Notes: generated by a model not told the origin, from the sequence alone. Shown: positions 1-7,227, numbered from the stretch's first letter. The stretch: DNA of 10,586 nt from Deltaproteobacteria bacterium RIFCSPLOWO2_02_56_12 (GCA_001799045.1 MGRY01000195.1:1-10586); one strand, 5' to 3'. Numbers and translations are program-made.

Positions 1-101
1 CAGCCTGTTTGAGTATGAAAGCCAGGGTGGAAAAGGAGAAGAGGTTAGCGCGGCAAGCAAAGGAGATTAAGAAGCTGCTAAAAGGTCAACGGCAGACTTG
101 A
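1..101 (+). CDS. C-terminal fragment of an unidentified lysine-rich protein (5' end outside window)
   Basis: An open frame enters from the left edge (first complete codon at 3) and stops at TGA 99-101, giving about 32 residues. The visible tail is strongly charged and helix-forming, with RVEKEKRLARQAKEIKKLL near its end, as in the basic or coiled-coil C-termini of many bacterial proteins. No domain can be recognised and no function is proposed. Support comes from the low-complexity protein-like composition and from a terminator hairpin lying exactly over the stop codon. The frame one base earlier (from position 2) also stays open, to TAA at 68-70, so the choice is not certain. Confidence 0.4.
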   Translation, partial: ACLSMKARVEKEKRLARQAKEIKKLLKGQRQT

Positions 102-111
102 CCCCTTTTTT
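84..111 (+). terminator. Probable intrinsic terminator of the left-edge gene
   Basis: GGTCAA at 84-89 pairs perfectly with TTGACC at 98-103 across an 8-nt loop. CC and then six T residues (106-111) follow. The stem is short and the two C's separate it from the T-run, but A81-A83 can pair with the first T's around that bulge. It overlaps the stop codon at 99-101 and separates the left-edge gene from the transporter gene. Confidence 0.5.
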
Positions 112-250
112 AAACCTTCCTCGTAGGCTCTGCTCGCCGGATAGACCTTTTTTTGTCTTTCTTTCATCTCAAAGTCCTTTCCTTCCAATCCTTTCTATGC
201 ATATCTCGCGCTGAGATCGCTCTTATCTTACTTCGTCGTCTGGTAAATAC

Positions 251-270
251 AAGGAATCCGAGCAGGGCAG
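251..270. repeat. 20-bp direct repeat, left copy (matches nuoN 3' coding sequence)
   Basis: AAGGAATCCGAGCAGGGCAG occurs here and again at 1843-1862 in the same orientation. TGGTAA also precedes both copies, 10 bp upstream of the start here and 13 bp upstream there, so homology probably extends left with a small length difference. Sequences to the right of the two copies are unrelated. On the minus strand this copy reads as the ALLGFL segment of NuoN and then leaves the nuoN sequence. It looks like a duplicated scrap of nuoN. Confidence 0.75.
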
Positions 271-297
271 AGTTGTTGACCGTAATCTCCACCTTGG

Positions 298-310
298 GGT
301 AATGATTACC
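298..310. promoter_or_regulatory. Perfect 6-1-6 dyad just upstream of the transporter start codon
   Basis: GGTAAT-G-ATTACC is a perfect inverted repeat ending 2 bp before the ATG at 313. It includes part of the only G-rich ribosome-binding candidate (GGGG, 296-299). A protein bound here, or a small mRNA hairpin, would interfere with initiation. Metal-responsive Fur-family repressors use dyads with ATGAT-like cores, which is suggestive for a metal-transporter gene, but no match to a specific consensus is claimed. Confidence 0.3.
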
Positions 311-312
311 AT

Positions 313-1746
313 ATGGACAGGGTAGTAGCAGGAATCCCTTGGACCCAGGCGTTCTACGCCGGCGGGCTGGGCGCGTTGAGCGCCTCTGCTCTGGTGGCAG
401 GGGCGCTGCTGGGGATTTATGCCAAGCCGACCCAGAAGATCATCGCGGCCGTGATGGCTTTCGGCAGCGGCGCCTTGATTGCGGCATTGGCTTTGGAGCT
501 GGCGAGTGAAGCGCACGAAAAAGGAGGGTTCCTTGCCCTGGCCGCCGGCTTTCTTGGCGGCGGGATACTTTATTGGTCACTCAACCACGTCATCGAGTCT
601 AAGGGCGGTTTCTTGCGCAAGCGCGCGACGCGCCGCCGATTCATTTTGCGCCACAAGGAAAAACAGGCAAAGGCGCTGACGGAGCAACAGGACCAGAGGC
701 ATCTCTTACGCCATCTGCCCCGACCGCTCACAGCCCGGTTGGCAAACCATGTCCAGCCGCGCCATTACGAACCAGGCGACTTCATCTTCAAGGCAGGCGA
801 GAGAGGCGATGCGCTTTTCGTTATCAACCAGGGGGAGGTAAGGCTGGTCGGCGGCGCCAATACTGCTGCTGAAGCGGCGGTAGACGGCGCTCTCAGCCAA
901 GCCTGGCGGGAAGTGTTTGGCCACAAATCGGCAGAAAAAGCAGACGTTGCCCCTGCCCATGATCCGTCAAAGTTGCCGGCAGATCCCAAAGGGCGCCGTT
1001 TTGACCCGGGGGAGACGTTTGGCGAGAGCGCGCTTTTGACCGGCAGGGCCAGGTCGTGCAGCGCTGTGGCAGAGACATCAGTGGATGCGCTGCGATTAGA
1101 CCGGAAAGCTTTACAACAGATGGTGGAGTCGTCTCCGCGTTTAGCGCTGGCGGTCAGCCGTATCCTGGCGCAGCGGCTTGGGCTTGCAGGGCAGCACGAA
1201 GCCGAACTCGAAGCCGAGGTAGCCCATTGGCGTGAGACACCGGGCCATGACCCGGGCGTCGTCACGGCGGCAGAGGAACAGGCGCTCCACGAGGCCCACA
1301 AAGCCAATGCCGCGGCCCCGGTGGCCATCTTTCTTGGGGCGCTGCTGGACGGCATCCCCGAATCGCTTGTGATCGGCGCGGAGCTGGTCGCCGGCGCAGC
1401 CTTCAACCCCACGTTTGTTGCGGCAGTGTTTATCTCGAACTTGCCGGAAGCGATGTCGAGCGCTGCCGGCATGAAGCAGGCCGGCTTCACCACAAGGCGC
1501 ATCATGGGCCTGTGGACAGGCCTGACGGTGGCCAGTGCCGTAGCCTCTTTCTTGGGAAATCTCCTGCTTGCGGAGAGCAACCCTGCGCTTGTTGCTGTGG
1601 TAGACGCGGTGGCGGGTGGGGGAATTCTTGCCATGCTCGCCTCCACCATGATGCCGGAGGCCTTTGAGCAAGGCGGACCTTCGGTATCGTTATCGACGAT
1701 TGCAGGATTCCTAGCGGCCTTCTTTTTCCACGCACTCGGGGCTTGA
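313..1746 (+). CDS. ZIP-family metal transporter with a cyclic-nucleotide-binding domain in the central cytoplasmic loop
   Basis: A 477-residue inner-membrane protein. Residues 15-92 form three hydrophobic helices. A long hydrophilic section (about 100-330) follows, then five helices (about 335-475). This 3+5 arrangement with a large loop is the ZIP layout. TM4 carries LDGIPESLVIG (345-355) and TM5 carries NLPEA (376-380), matching the metal-site positions of ZIP proteins with Glu350 and Glu379 kept, but Asp346 replaces the usual TM4 His. The loop holds a CNB domain (about 130-290): EPGDFIFKAGERGDALFVINQGEV, then GETFGESALLTGRARS with the phosphate-cassette Glu238 and Arg247. A hydrophilic insert of about 48 residues (181-228) splits its beta-roll. 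An in-frame stop at 283-285 leaves ATG 313 as the only ATG near the start; the Shine-Dalgarno is weak and distant. Metal import gated by a nucleotide is inference. The gene is convergent with nuoN. Confidence 0.85.
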   Translation: MDRVVAGIPWTQAFYAGGLGALSASALVAGALLGIYAKPTQKIIAAVMAFGSGALIAALALELASEAHEKGGFLALAAGFLGGGILYWSLNHVIESKGGFLRKRATRRRFILRHKEKQAKALTEQQDQRHLLRHLPRPLTARLANHVQPRHYEPGDFIFKAGERGDALFVINQGEVRLVGGANTAAEAAVDGALSQAWREVFGHKSAEKADVAPAHDPSKLPADPKGRRFDPGETFGESALLTGRARSCSAVAETSVDALRLDRKALQQMVESSPRLALAVSRILAQRLGLAGQHEAELEAEVAHWRETPGHDPGVVTAAEEQALHEAHKANAAAPVAIFLGALLDGIPESLVIGAELVAGAAFNPTFVAAVFISNLPEAMSSAAGMKQAGFTTRRIMGLWTGLTVASAVASFLGNLLLAESNPALVAVVDAVAGGGILAMLASTMMPEAFEQGGPSVSLSTIAGFLAAFFFHALGA

Positions 1747-1759
1747 GGAGCGGGCTCCT
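1746..1759. terminator. Short palindrome between convergent stop codons (weak bidirectional terminator candidate)
   Basis: AGGAGC-GG-GCTCCT is a perfect palindrome filling the 12-bp gap between the transporter stop codon (TGA 1744-1746) and the nuoN stop codon (TAA, 1761-1759 on the minus strand). Its position suits a shared terminator, but the loop is minimal and no T-run follows on either strand, so it may only be a weak pause site. Confidence 0.2.
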
Positions 1760-3243
1760 TACCTCACAAAGAACCTGAGCGACCACTCGGCATAGAACGC
1801 TAGCGGCCCCCAGTAAACCCCCAGGAAAATGGTAAGACAGGAAAGGAATCCGAGCAGGGCAGCGTGGCTGGGCGTCATCTCAACCTCTTGAGCGCCAGGT
1901 TGAGGGAAGTCGAAAAACATGGTCTTCACAACCCGAGCGTAATAATAGAGGGAGATAACGCTGTTGAGGATCGCGACCACGGCCAACAGCACGAACATGC
2001 CCCCTTGCCGAATCACCGCGGCAAAGAGAAAGAACTTGCCCACGAAACCCGCAAACGGCGGCAGCCCGGTAAGAGAGAAAAGAAAGATCGCCATGCAGAC
2101 CGCCGGGATGGCCGCGCCGCGCCAGGCGAGACCGTGGTAGCCATCAAGATCCTCCCTGCCGGTTGCATTGGCGACAATCATCACTACCAGGAAGGCCCCC
2201 AAATTCATTATCAGGTAGACGACGACGTAAAAGAGCACCGCCCTGAGCCCGTCGTTATTGAGCACCACAAGTCCCATGAGGAGATAGCCGGCGTGGGCGA
2301 TTCCGGAATAGGCGAGCATGCGCTTGACGTTTTGCTGATTGAGGGCGCAGAGGTTCCCCACGGTCATAGTCACCATGCTGAGGAAAAGAAGAAAATGGGG
2401 CCACTCTACACCCTGCAGGAAAAGCCAACTTCCATTTTCCCCAAGGCGCGAAAGAGCGGGAAAGAAAAAACGAATCATGATGGCCAGGCCGGCCGCGTTC
2501 GATGCCACCGAGAGAAACGCTGTGATCGGAGTCGGCGCCCCCTGATAGACATCGGGCGACCACATGTGGAAAGGGGCAAAGACGATCTTGTAGCCGAATC
2601 CCGCCAGGATAAAGACAAAGGCCATAAAGAGGCTTAAGTGATTCACTTCACCCTGGAGCAAGGCCGCGCCGATCCTGGCGTAGTCCAGACTCCCGGTCAT
2701 GCCGAAGACCCAGCTCATGCCATAGATCATGGTGCCGGAGGAGACTCCGCCATAGATCAGATACTTCAGCGCCGCCTCGGTCGAGCGCCGGTTGTGGGGC
2801 AGCGAGCCGGTCAGGATATAGGAGGTGAGGCTCACCAGCTCCAAAGAGAGATAGGCCATCAGCAGATTGCTCGAAGAGGCCATGAAAAACATGCCCAGGG
2901 TAGAAGTGAGCAGGACGGTGTAATACTCCCCCTTATGGACTCTCCGGAGCTCATGACAATCCAGGGACATACAGATGACCAAGAGGGCAGCCAGCAAAAA
3001 TAGCACTTTAAAAAAGAGGCTGAAGTTGTCCAGAATAATCATGTGCTGGAAAAGCCAGCCTCCGCGCGCGCCGAAAAGCTCCACGGCGGCATACAAGGAG
3101 AGGAGGCAACCCGCGCCGGCAATATAGCCCAGAATCTCTTTGCGCCGCAGGACCAGGTCCAGCAAAACGAGCAGGAGGATGGTTCCGGTAAGAATAGCCT
3201 CGGGGTAAAAAAATTTCAGGCTCTCGAAGTTTCTCAGGTCCAT
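1759..3243 (-). CDS. nuoN: NADH-quinone oxidoreductase subunit N
   Basis: A 494-residue antiporter-like subunit of the complex I membrane arm, of normal family length and about 14 hydrophobic helices. Recognised from LSLELVSLTSYIL (132-144) with the TM5 Glu135, GYKIVFAPFHMWSPDVYQGAPTP (217-239) with the TM7 Lys219 and His226, NQQNVKRMLAYSGIAHAGY (302-320), and GLPPFAGFVGKF (393-404) with Lys403 in the TM12 position. These charged residues form the central proton relay in this family. It starts at ATG 3243, 6 bp after the nuoM stop; no good Shine-Dalgarno precedes it, so translation is probably coupled to nuoM. It is the last gene of the nuo run, and its stop lies 12 bp from the convergent transporter stop. 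Its 3' end contains the right copy of the 20-bp repeat. Confidence 0.97.
   Translation of the reverse strand: MDLRNFESLKFFYPEAILTGTILLLVLLDLVLRRKEILGYIAGAGCLLSLYAAVELFGARGGWLFQHMIILDNFSLFFKVLFLLAALLVICMSLDCHELRRVHKGEYYTVLLTSTLGMFFMASSSNLLMAYLSLELVSLTSYILTGSLPHNRRSTEAALKYLIYGGVSSGTMIYGMSWVFGMTGSLDYARIGAALLQGEVNHLSLFMAFVFILAGFGYKIVFAPFHMWSPDVYQGAPTPITAFLSVASNAAGLAIMIRFFFPALSRLGENGSWLFLQGVEWPHFLLFLSMVTMTVGNLCALNQQNVKRMLAYSGIAHAGYLLMGLVVLNNDGLRAVLFYVVVYLIMNLGAFLVVMIVANATGREDLDGYHGLAWRGAAIPAVCMAIFLFSLTGLPPFAGFVGKFFLFAAVIRQGGMFVLLAVVAILNSVISLYYYARVVKTMFFDFPQPGAQEVEMTPSHAALLGFLSCLTIFLGVYWGPLAFYAEWSLRFFVR
1843..1862. repeat. 20-bp direct repeat, right copy (inside nuoN)
   Basis: Identical to 251-270 in sequence and orientation. 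Here it encodes the ALLGFL segment (about residues 461-467) near the C-terminus of NuoN, in good frame with a family-like C-terminus, so this is the parental copy. The two copies are 1,592 bp apart and enclose the whole transporter gene plus the last part of nuoN. Confidence 0.75.
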
Positions 3244-3249
3244 AAGATC

Positions 3250-4770
3250 TTAAGGGAGATGCGGAATGACAATCTGATTGAGCTGATCCAGGGAAGCGCG
3301 CAAGAGGTCAAGCATCGCGTTAGGGTAGACCCCGAGGGCAATCACAATGATCCCCAAGGGAATCAGCGTGAACAGCTCCCGGCCGTTGATCTCCGGCAAC
3401 GTTTTATACTTCTCGTTGGTCGGACCCAGATATACCCGCTGGATCGTCCAGAGAAAATAGCCGGCAGTCAAAACCACCCCGCTCGCCCCTAGAATGGAGA
3501 GAATCGGATACTTTTGCCATGCGCCCAGCAGAACCAGGACCTCGGAGATAAAACCGGAAAGCCCAGGCAGCCCCATCGAGGCGAAAAAGGCGAGTGCCGT
3601 CACGCCGGTATAGACCGGCATGACGGCTGCCAGGCCGCCAAAGCCCTCGATGTCGCGGTGATGGGCACGGTCGTAGATCACGCCCACGAGGAGAAAGAGC
3701 ATTGCCGTGATCGTCCCGTGGTTGAACATCTGCAGGACCGCGCCGCTAATCCCCTGCGGGGTAAAAGTCGCCATGCCCAGCATGACATAGCCCATATGGC
3801 TGACGCTGGAATAGGCCACCAATTTTTTCAGATCCTTTTGCGCCATGGCGCAGAGCGCCCCGTAGATAATATTCCAGGTACCCAAAACCCCAAGAAAATA
3901 ATAGGCGAGATCCGCAGTGGCCTGCGGCAGCATGGGGAAATTGACCCGCAGGATCCCGTAGGTGCCCATCTTTAGCAGGACACCGGCCAGGATCACCGAG
4001 ATCGCAGTCGGCGCTTCCACGTGCGCGTCGGGAAGCCAGGTGTGAAAGGGAAACGCCGGTATCTTGATAGCAAAACCGATAAAGAGCGCCATCCAGACAA
4101 CATGCTGGAAACCCCATCCCCATTGATTAAAGGGCCAGATCGCAAGCGGCTCAGTGCCGTATTTGCCGCTCTGGGCAATGAGCACGGTCATGTCAAAGGT
4201 ATGGGGTTCGCTGGTGAAATAGAGGGCCAAGATAGCCAGCAGCATGAGCACGCTGCCAAAGAGGGTATAGAGAAAGAACTTGATCGCCGCGTACTCTCGG
4301 CGCGGCCCGCCCCACACTCCGATCAGGAAATACATCGGGAGCAGCATCAACTCCCAAAAGACGTAGAAAAGGAAAAAATCGAGGGCAACGAAAACCCCCA
4401 TCATGCCCGTATCCAGCAGAAGAAAGAGAGCGAAGTAGCCCTTCACCCCCTTGTCGATTCCCCAGGAGGCGAAGATGCAGAGAAAACTGAGCAGGGCGGT
4501 AAGCAGCACCATCGAGATGCTGATGCCATCGATCCCCACGAAGTAGTTGATGTTATAAGCGGGAATCCAGGGGATTTTCTCGACAAACTGGAGGCCCGGA
4601 ATCGCCGTATTAAAATGGCCATAGAGCCAGACGCCGAGAGCCAGCGGAGGCACCGTAAAAAGAGCCGAGACCCAGCGGATCAGGTTGTGACGGTCGGACG
4701 GCAACATGAGTACGACGATCATGCCGGCCAGAGGGAAAAAGGTCATATAGGTGAGTACGTTGTCTGTCAT
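3250..4770 (-). CDS. nuoM: NADH-quinone oxidoreductase subunit M
   Basis: A 506-residue antiporter-like subunit, close to the usual length of about 500, lying between NuoL and NuoN in the membrane arm. Key features are FWELMLLPMYFLIGVWGG (138-155) with the conserved TM5 Glu140, FAIKIPAFPFHTWLPDAHVEAPT (233-255) with TM7 Lys236, GVLLKMGTYG (263-272) with TM8 Lys267, the DLKKLVAYSSVSHMG segment (313-327), and GFISEVLVLLG (406-416) with Glu410 at the TM12 proton-exit position, where NuoL and NuoN have Lys. The Glu at TM12 distinguishes it from its paralogues. It starts at ATG 4770, 22 bp after the nuoL stop, preceded by purine-rich GGGAGAG and GGAAAG. The gene appears intact with no unusual features. 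Confidence 0.97.
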   Translation of the reverse strand: MTDNVLTYMTFFPLAGMIVVLMLPSDRHNLIRWVSALFTVPPLALGVWLYGHFNTAIPGLQFVEKIPWIPAYNINYFVGIDGISISMVLLTALLSFLCIFASWGIDKGVKGYFALFLLLDTGMMGVFVALDFFLFYVFWELMLLPMYFLIGVWGGPRREYAAIKFFLYTLFGSVLMLLAILALYFTSEPHTFDMTVLIAQSGKYGTEPLAIWPFNQWGWGFQHVVWMALFIGFAIKIPAFPFHTWLPDAHVEAPTAISVILAGVLLKMGTYGILRVNFPMLPQATADLAYYFLGVLGTWNIIYGALCAMAQKDLKKLVAYSSVSHMGYVMLGMATFTPQGISGAVLQMFNHGTITAMLFLLVGVIYDRAHHRDIEGFGGLAAVMPVYTGVTALAFFASMGLPGLSGFISEVLVLLGAWQKYPILSILGASGVVLTAGYFLWTIQRVYLGPTNEKYKTLPEINGRELFTLIPLGIIVIALGVYPNAMLDLLRASLDQLNQIVIPHLP

Positions 4771-4792
4771 CTTTCCAGCTCTCCCATTCGAG

Positions 4793-6835
4793 TCAGCTCC
4801 AATAGCGCAACTTGACGATTATGGCGAGGACCACCGCCCCCAAGATCACGTAAAGGTAGCTGTTGATGTTTCCAGTTTGGACTTTCCTGAATTTATCTCC
4901 CGCGTCGAAGGTCGAGTCTGCGATCTTGTTGACCAGCCAATCGACCACATGATTATCAAAGAGACCGTGGATCCAAGAAATGAAGGCCGTCGTCTTGGCC
5001 GAGCCATCGACGATAAAATCGATGATGTATTGATCGATCCAGGCGCCGATACGGGCGAGCAAGAGCGTCCCGTTGACAAAGAAAAACTGGTAGATCTCGT
5101 CGATGTAGTACTTGTTGTAAGATAAGCGATAGAAAAGACCTCCGGCCAGAGAGGAGAAGCGCTCGGGCGCCAGCCTGCCCCGGTAGTAGATAAGATAGGC
5201 AAGGTAAAAGCCCGCCGCCGCGACGGCCACGGAAAGCGCCATCAGTATCTCTTCCAAGCTCCCCGAGGCATGCACCTCATGATGCGCGCCAAAAACAGGC
5301 TCCAGCCATTCGGCAAAACGACTCCCGCCGAAGATTTCCGGCAGCCCGATCCAGCCGGCGGCGATCGAACCAATCGCCAGCAGCACCAGGGGAAGAGTCA
5401 TTGCCTTCGGCGATTCATGGAGATGGGCCTTCACATGATGGTCGGCACGGCACTCGCCGAAAAAGACCAGAAAGAATTGACGGAACATATAGAAGGCTGT
5501 AAGCCCTGCCCCCGCTACTCCCAGCACCCAAAGCAAGGGAGAACCGTGCGGGCTGGAAAAGGCTTGCCACAGAATTTCGTCTTTGGAAAAAAAGCCCGCG
5601 GTCAACGGCGTACCGGCAATCGCTAAGACCGCGACTGCAAAGGTCCAGAAGGTGTAAGGCAAGGAGCGTCTCAGTCCCCCCATCTTCCTCATGTCTTGCT
5701 CCCCACCCATGGCATGGATCACGCTTCCAGAGCCAAGAAAGAGGCAGGCCTTAAAAAAGGCATGGGTCATGAGGTGAAAGACCGCTGCGCCGTAGGCGGC
5801 CACCCCGGCGGCAAGAAACATATAGCCGAGTTGACTGACCGTAGAATAGGCTAGAACGCGCTTGATGTCAGTCTGAGTCAGGGCGATCGTAGCGGAAAAG
5901 AGAGCGGTGGCAACGCCGATCGCCGCAATCACCGCCAGCGTGGCCGGCGCAGCGGAGAAGAGAAAGTGAAGCCGGCAAACCATGTAGACACCGGCAGTAA
6001 CCATGGTCGCCGCATGGATCAGGGCGCTCACCGGCGTAGGCCCCTGCATGGCATCAGGAAGCCAGACATGGAGCGGAATCTGCGCCGATTTGCCGGTAGC
6101 GCCAACGAAAAGGAACAAGGTCACCAGGGTTACCACGCCCACTCCCCAGATTTCCTGCCCCTGGAGCAGAGCAGAAAACTTCTCGATCTCGCGAAAGACG
6201 AGCGTGCCGTGACCGCTCCGATCCAGAGACCAAAAGACCAGGAAAACCCCGAGGACAAACCCGAAATCACCGACACGGTTAACAATGAATGCCTTGTTGC
6301 CGGCCCTGGCATTTACGTGGTCGTGATACCAAAAACCGATCAGGGCATAGGAGCAAAGTCCTACGCCTTCCCAGCCGACGAACATAAGGAGGAGGTTATC
6401 CGCCGTGACGAGCAGGAGCATCGCGCAGGTAAAAAGGTTGAGGAACGCAAAGTAGCGCCAGTAAGATTTGTCCTCGCGCATGTAGCCGGTGGAGTAAATA
6501 TGGATCAGGCCGCCAACACCGGTAACCACCAGAATCATCACGGCGGAGAGAGGATCGACCCAGAAGGCCATATCGACACGGAGAGAACCGACGGAGAGCC
6601 ACGGATAGAGGCGATCAATGAGAAAACGCTCGTCGGGCTTCAAGGCCAGAAGATCGAGAAAGGCCTGGAGGGAAAGGAGAAAAGAGATCAGGACCGGCGC
6701 GCAGGCAAAGAGACTGATGATCCATTTTCCGATTCTCTTCTGCAGGACCGCTCCCAAAAGGCCGTTCACGGCCGCCCCGACGAGCGGCAGAAGCACGATC
6801 CAGCGAAGATAATCTGTCTGTATCGGATGATCCAT
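4793..6835 (-). CDS. nuoL: NADH-quinone oxidoreductase subunit L
   Basis: A 680-residue distal antiporter-like subunit of the membrane arm. Conserved residues: GWEGVGLCSYALIGFWY (154-170) with Glu156, NRVGDFGF (186-193), GATGKSAQIPLHVWLPDAM (245-263) with Lys249 and His256, HAATMVTAG (274-282), FFKACLFLGSG (360-370) with Lys362, and GFFSKDEIL (414-422) with Lys418. After helix 14 or so, residues 520-650 contain the amphipathic region expected for the lateral helix HL, with a final helix at about 655-675. It is longer than the E. coli form (613 residues), mainly in this C-terminal part, as in many bacterial and chloroplast homologues. It starts at ATG 6835. The Shine-Dalgarno is poor, and the 83-bp gap to nuoK is filled by a palindrome with a T-run, so expression of nuoLMN relative to the upstream genes could be modulated there. 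Confidence 0.97.
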   Translation of the reverse strand: MDHPIQTDYLRWIVLLPLVGAAVNGLLGAVLQKRIGKWIISLFACAPVLISFLLSLQAFLDLLALKPDERFLIDRLYPWLSVGSLRVDMAFWVDPLSAVMILVVTGVGGLIHIYSTGYMREDKSYWRYFAFLNLFTCAMLLLVTADNLLLMFVGWEGVGLCSYALIGFWYHDHVNARAGNKAFIVNRVGDFGFVLGVFLVFWSLDRSGHGTLVFREIEKFSALLQGQEIWGVGVVTLVTLFLFVGATGKSAQIPLHVWLPDAMQGPTPVSALIHAATMVTAGVYMVCRLHFLFSAAPATLAVIAAIGVATALFSATIALTQTDIKRVLAYSTVSQLGYMFLAAGVAAYGAAVFHLMTHAFFKACLFLGSGSVIHAMGGEQDMRKMGGLRRSLPYTFWTFAVAVLAIAGTPLTAGFFSKDEILWQAFSSPHGSPLLWVLGVAGAGLTAFYMFRQFFLVFFGECRADHHVKAHLHESPKAMTLPLVLLAIGSIAAGWIGLPEIFGGSRFAEWLEPVFGAHHEVHASGSLEEILMALSVAVAAAGFYLAYLIYYRGRLAPERFSSLAGGLFYRLSYNKYYIDEIYQFFFVNGTLLLARIGAWIDQYIIDFIVDGSAKTTAFISWIHGLFDNHVVDWLVNKIADSTFDAGDKFRKVQTGNINSYLYVILGAVVLAIIVKLRYWS

Positions 6836-6850
6836 ATCTCATCAAAAACC

Positions 6851-6908
6851 GAGGATCGAGGATAGAAGATGGAAGATCGCGATCCTCAATCCTCTATCTT
6901 CGATCTTC
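6851..6908. repeat. 58-bp palindrome made of two inverted arrays of four GARGATN heptamers
   Basis: On the plus strand 6851-6878 reads as four heptamers GAGGATC GAGGATA and GAAGATG GAAGATC. The minus strand of 6881-6908 reads GAAGATC GAAGATA and GAGGATT GAGGATC. The arms match at 23 of 28 positions about a GC centre (6879-6880). Four of the five mismatches are A/G, so they become G-U pairs in RNA of one strand or the other. On the minus strand, the direction of nuo transcription, the palindrome is followed by CGGTTTTTG, giving a terminator-like or attenuator-like outline within the operon. It could equally be a degenerate dispersed repeat. Confidence 0.75.
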
Positions 6909-6918
6909 TGCTTCATCG

Positions 6919-7227
6919 TCACTCCTTAAGCGTTTCCGCCGCCTCCACGTCAATCGTATGAAAGATCTGAAAGAACGCCAGGATGATGGCCAGGCCAATA
7001 GCCGCTTCGGCGGCGGCCAGCATGATGACGAAGATGGCATAGATCTGACCTTCCACATTTCCACTGCTGTAATGAGAGAAGGCCACGTAGTTAATGTTGG
7101 CGCCATTCAAAATCAACTCCACGCCCATCAGGATGCTGATGGCATTGCGCCGGGTCAAAACAGAGTAAAGACCGAGGCTGAAAAGGATGGCTCCAATAAC
7201 CAGATAATGAGTGAGTCCGATAGCCAT
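6919..7227 (-). CDS. nuoK: NADH-quinone oxidoreductase subunit K
   Basis: A 102-residue, three-helix membrane subunit; the family is about 100 residues. It sits between NuoJ and the antiporter-like subunits and carries two membrane glutamates of the proton relay. These are seen as Glu37 in MGVELILNGANIN (34-46) and Glu74 in AAAEAAIGLAI (71-81). The start at ATG 7227 has a GGGGG ribosome-binding site at 7236-7240, about 8 nt upstream. Upstream lies the 243-bp structured insert that separates it from nuoJ, which is unusual because these two genes are normally nearly contiguous. Downstream lies the heptamer palindrome before nuoL. Confidence 0.97.
   Translation of the reverse strand: MAIGLTHYLVIGAILFSLGLYSVLTRRNAISILMGVELILNGANINYVAFSHYSSGNVEGQIYAIFVIMLAAAEAAIGLAIILAFFQIFHTIDVEAAETLKE

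Larger units (their letters stand above)
112..312. other. Intergenic region, pyrimidine-rich, no gene seen
   Basis: No convincing reading frame. The left half (about 112-200) is rich in C and T on the plus strand, with a T7 run near 150. A small hairpin, ATCTC / GAGAT, lies at 203-217. A TTGACC hexamer at 276-281 looks like a -35 element, but the only spaced -10 candidate (TAATGA, 300-305) would place the transcript start on the start codon, so no promoter is called. A 20-bp copy of nuoN sequence (251-270) and a dyad (298-310) are listed separately. Confidence 0.5.

Noticed and set aside
276..305. TTGACC (276-281) and TAATGA (300-305) as a sigma-70 promoter for the transporter gene
   Set aside because: The -10 match is poor and the implied start site would fall on the start codon; not strong enough to call.
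765..1649. Minus-strand open frame (294 codons) opposite the transporter gene
   Set aside because: Ser/Ala-rich shadow; the plus-strand frame shows clear ZIP and CNB motifs over the same bases.
1864..2637. Plus-strand open frame (257 codons) opposite nuoN
   Set aside because: Antisense shadow; nuoN residues and conserved motifs account for the region.
4021..4815. Plus-strand open frame (264 codons) opposite nuoM
   Set aside because: Antisense shadow with His/Lys/Glu-rich composition typical of the complement of membrane-protein genes.
5966..6865. Long plus-strand open frame (299 codons) opposite nuoL
   Set aside because: Antisense shadow of a strongly conserved gene; its product is charged, low-complexity and unlike any known family, and the nuoL frame explains the sequence.
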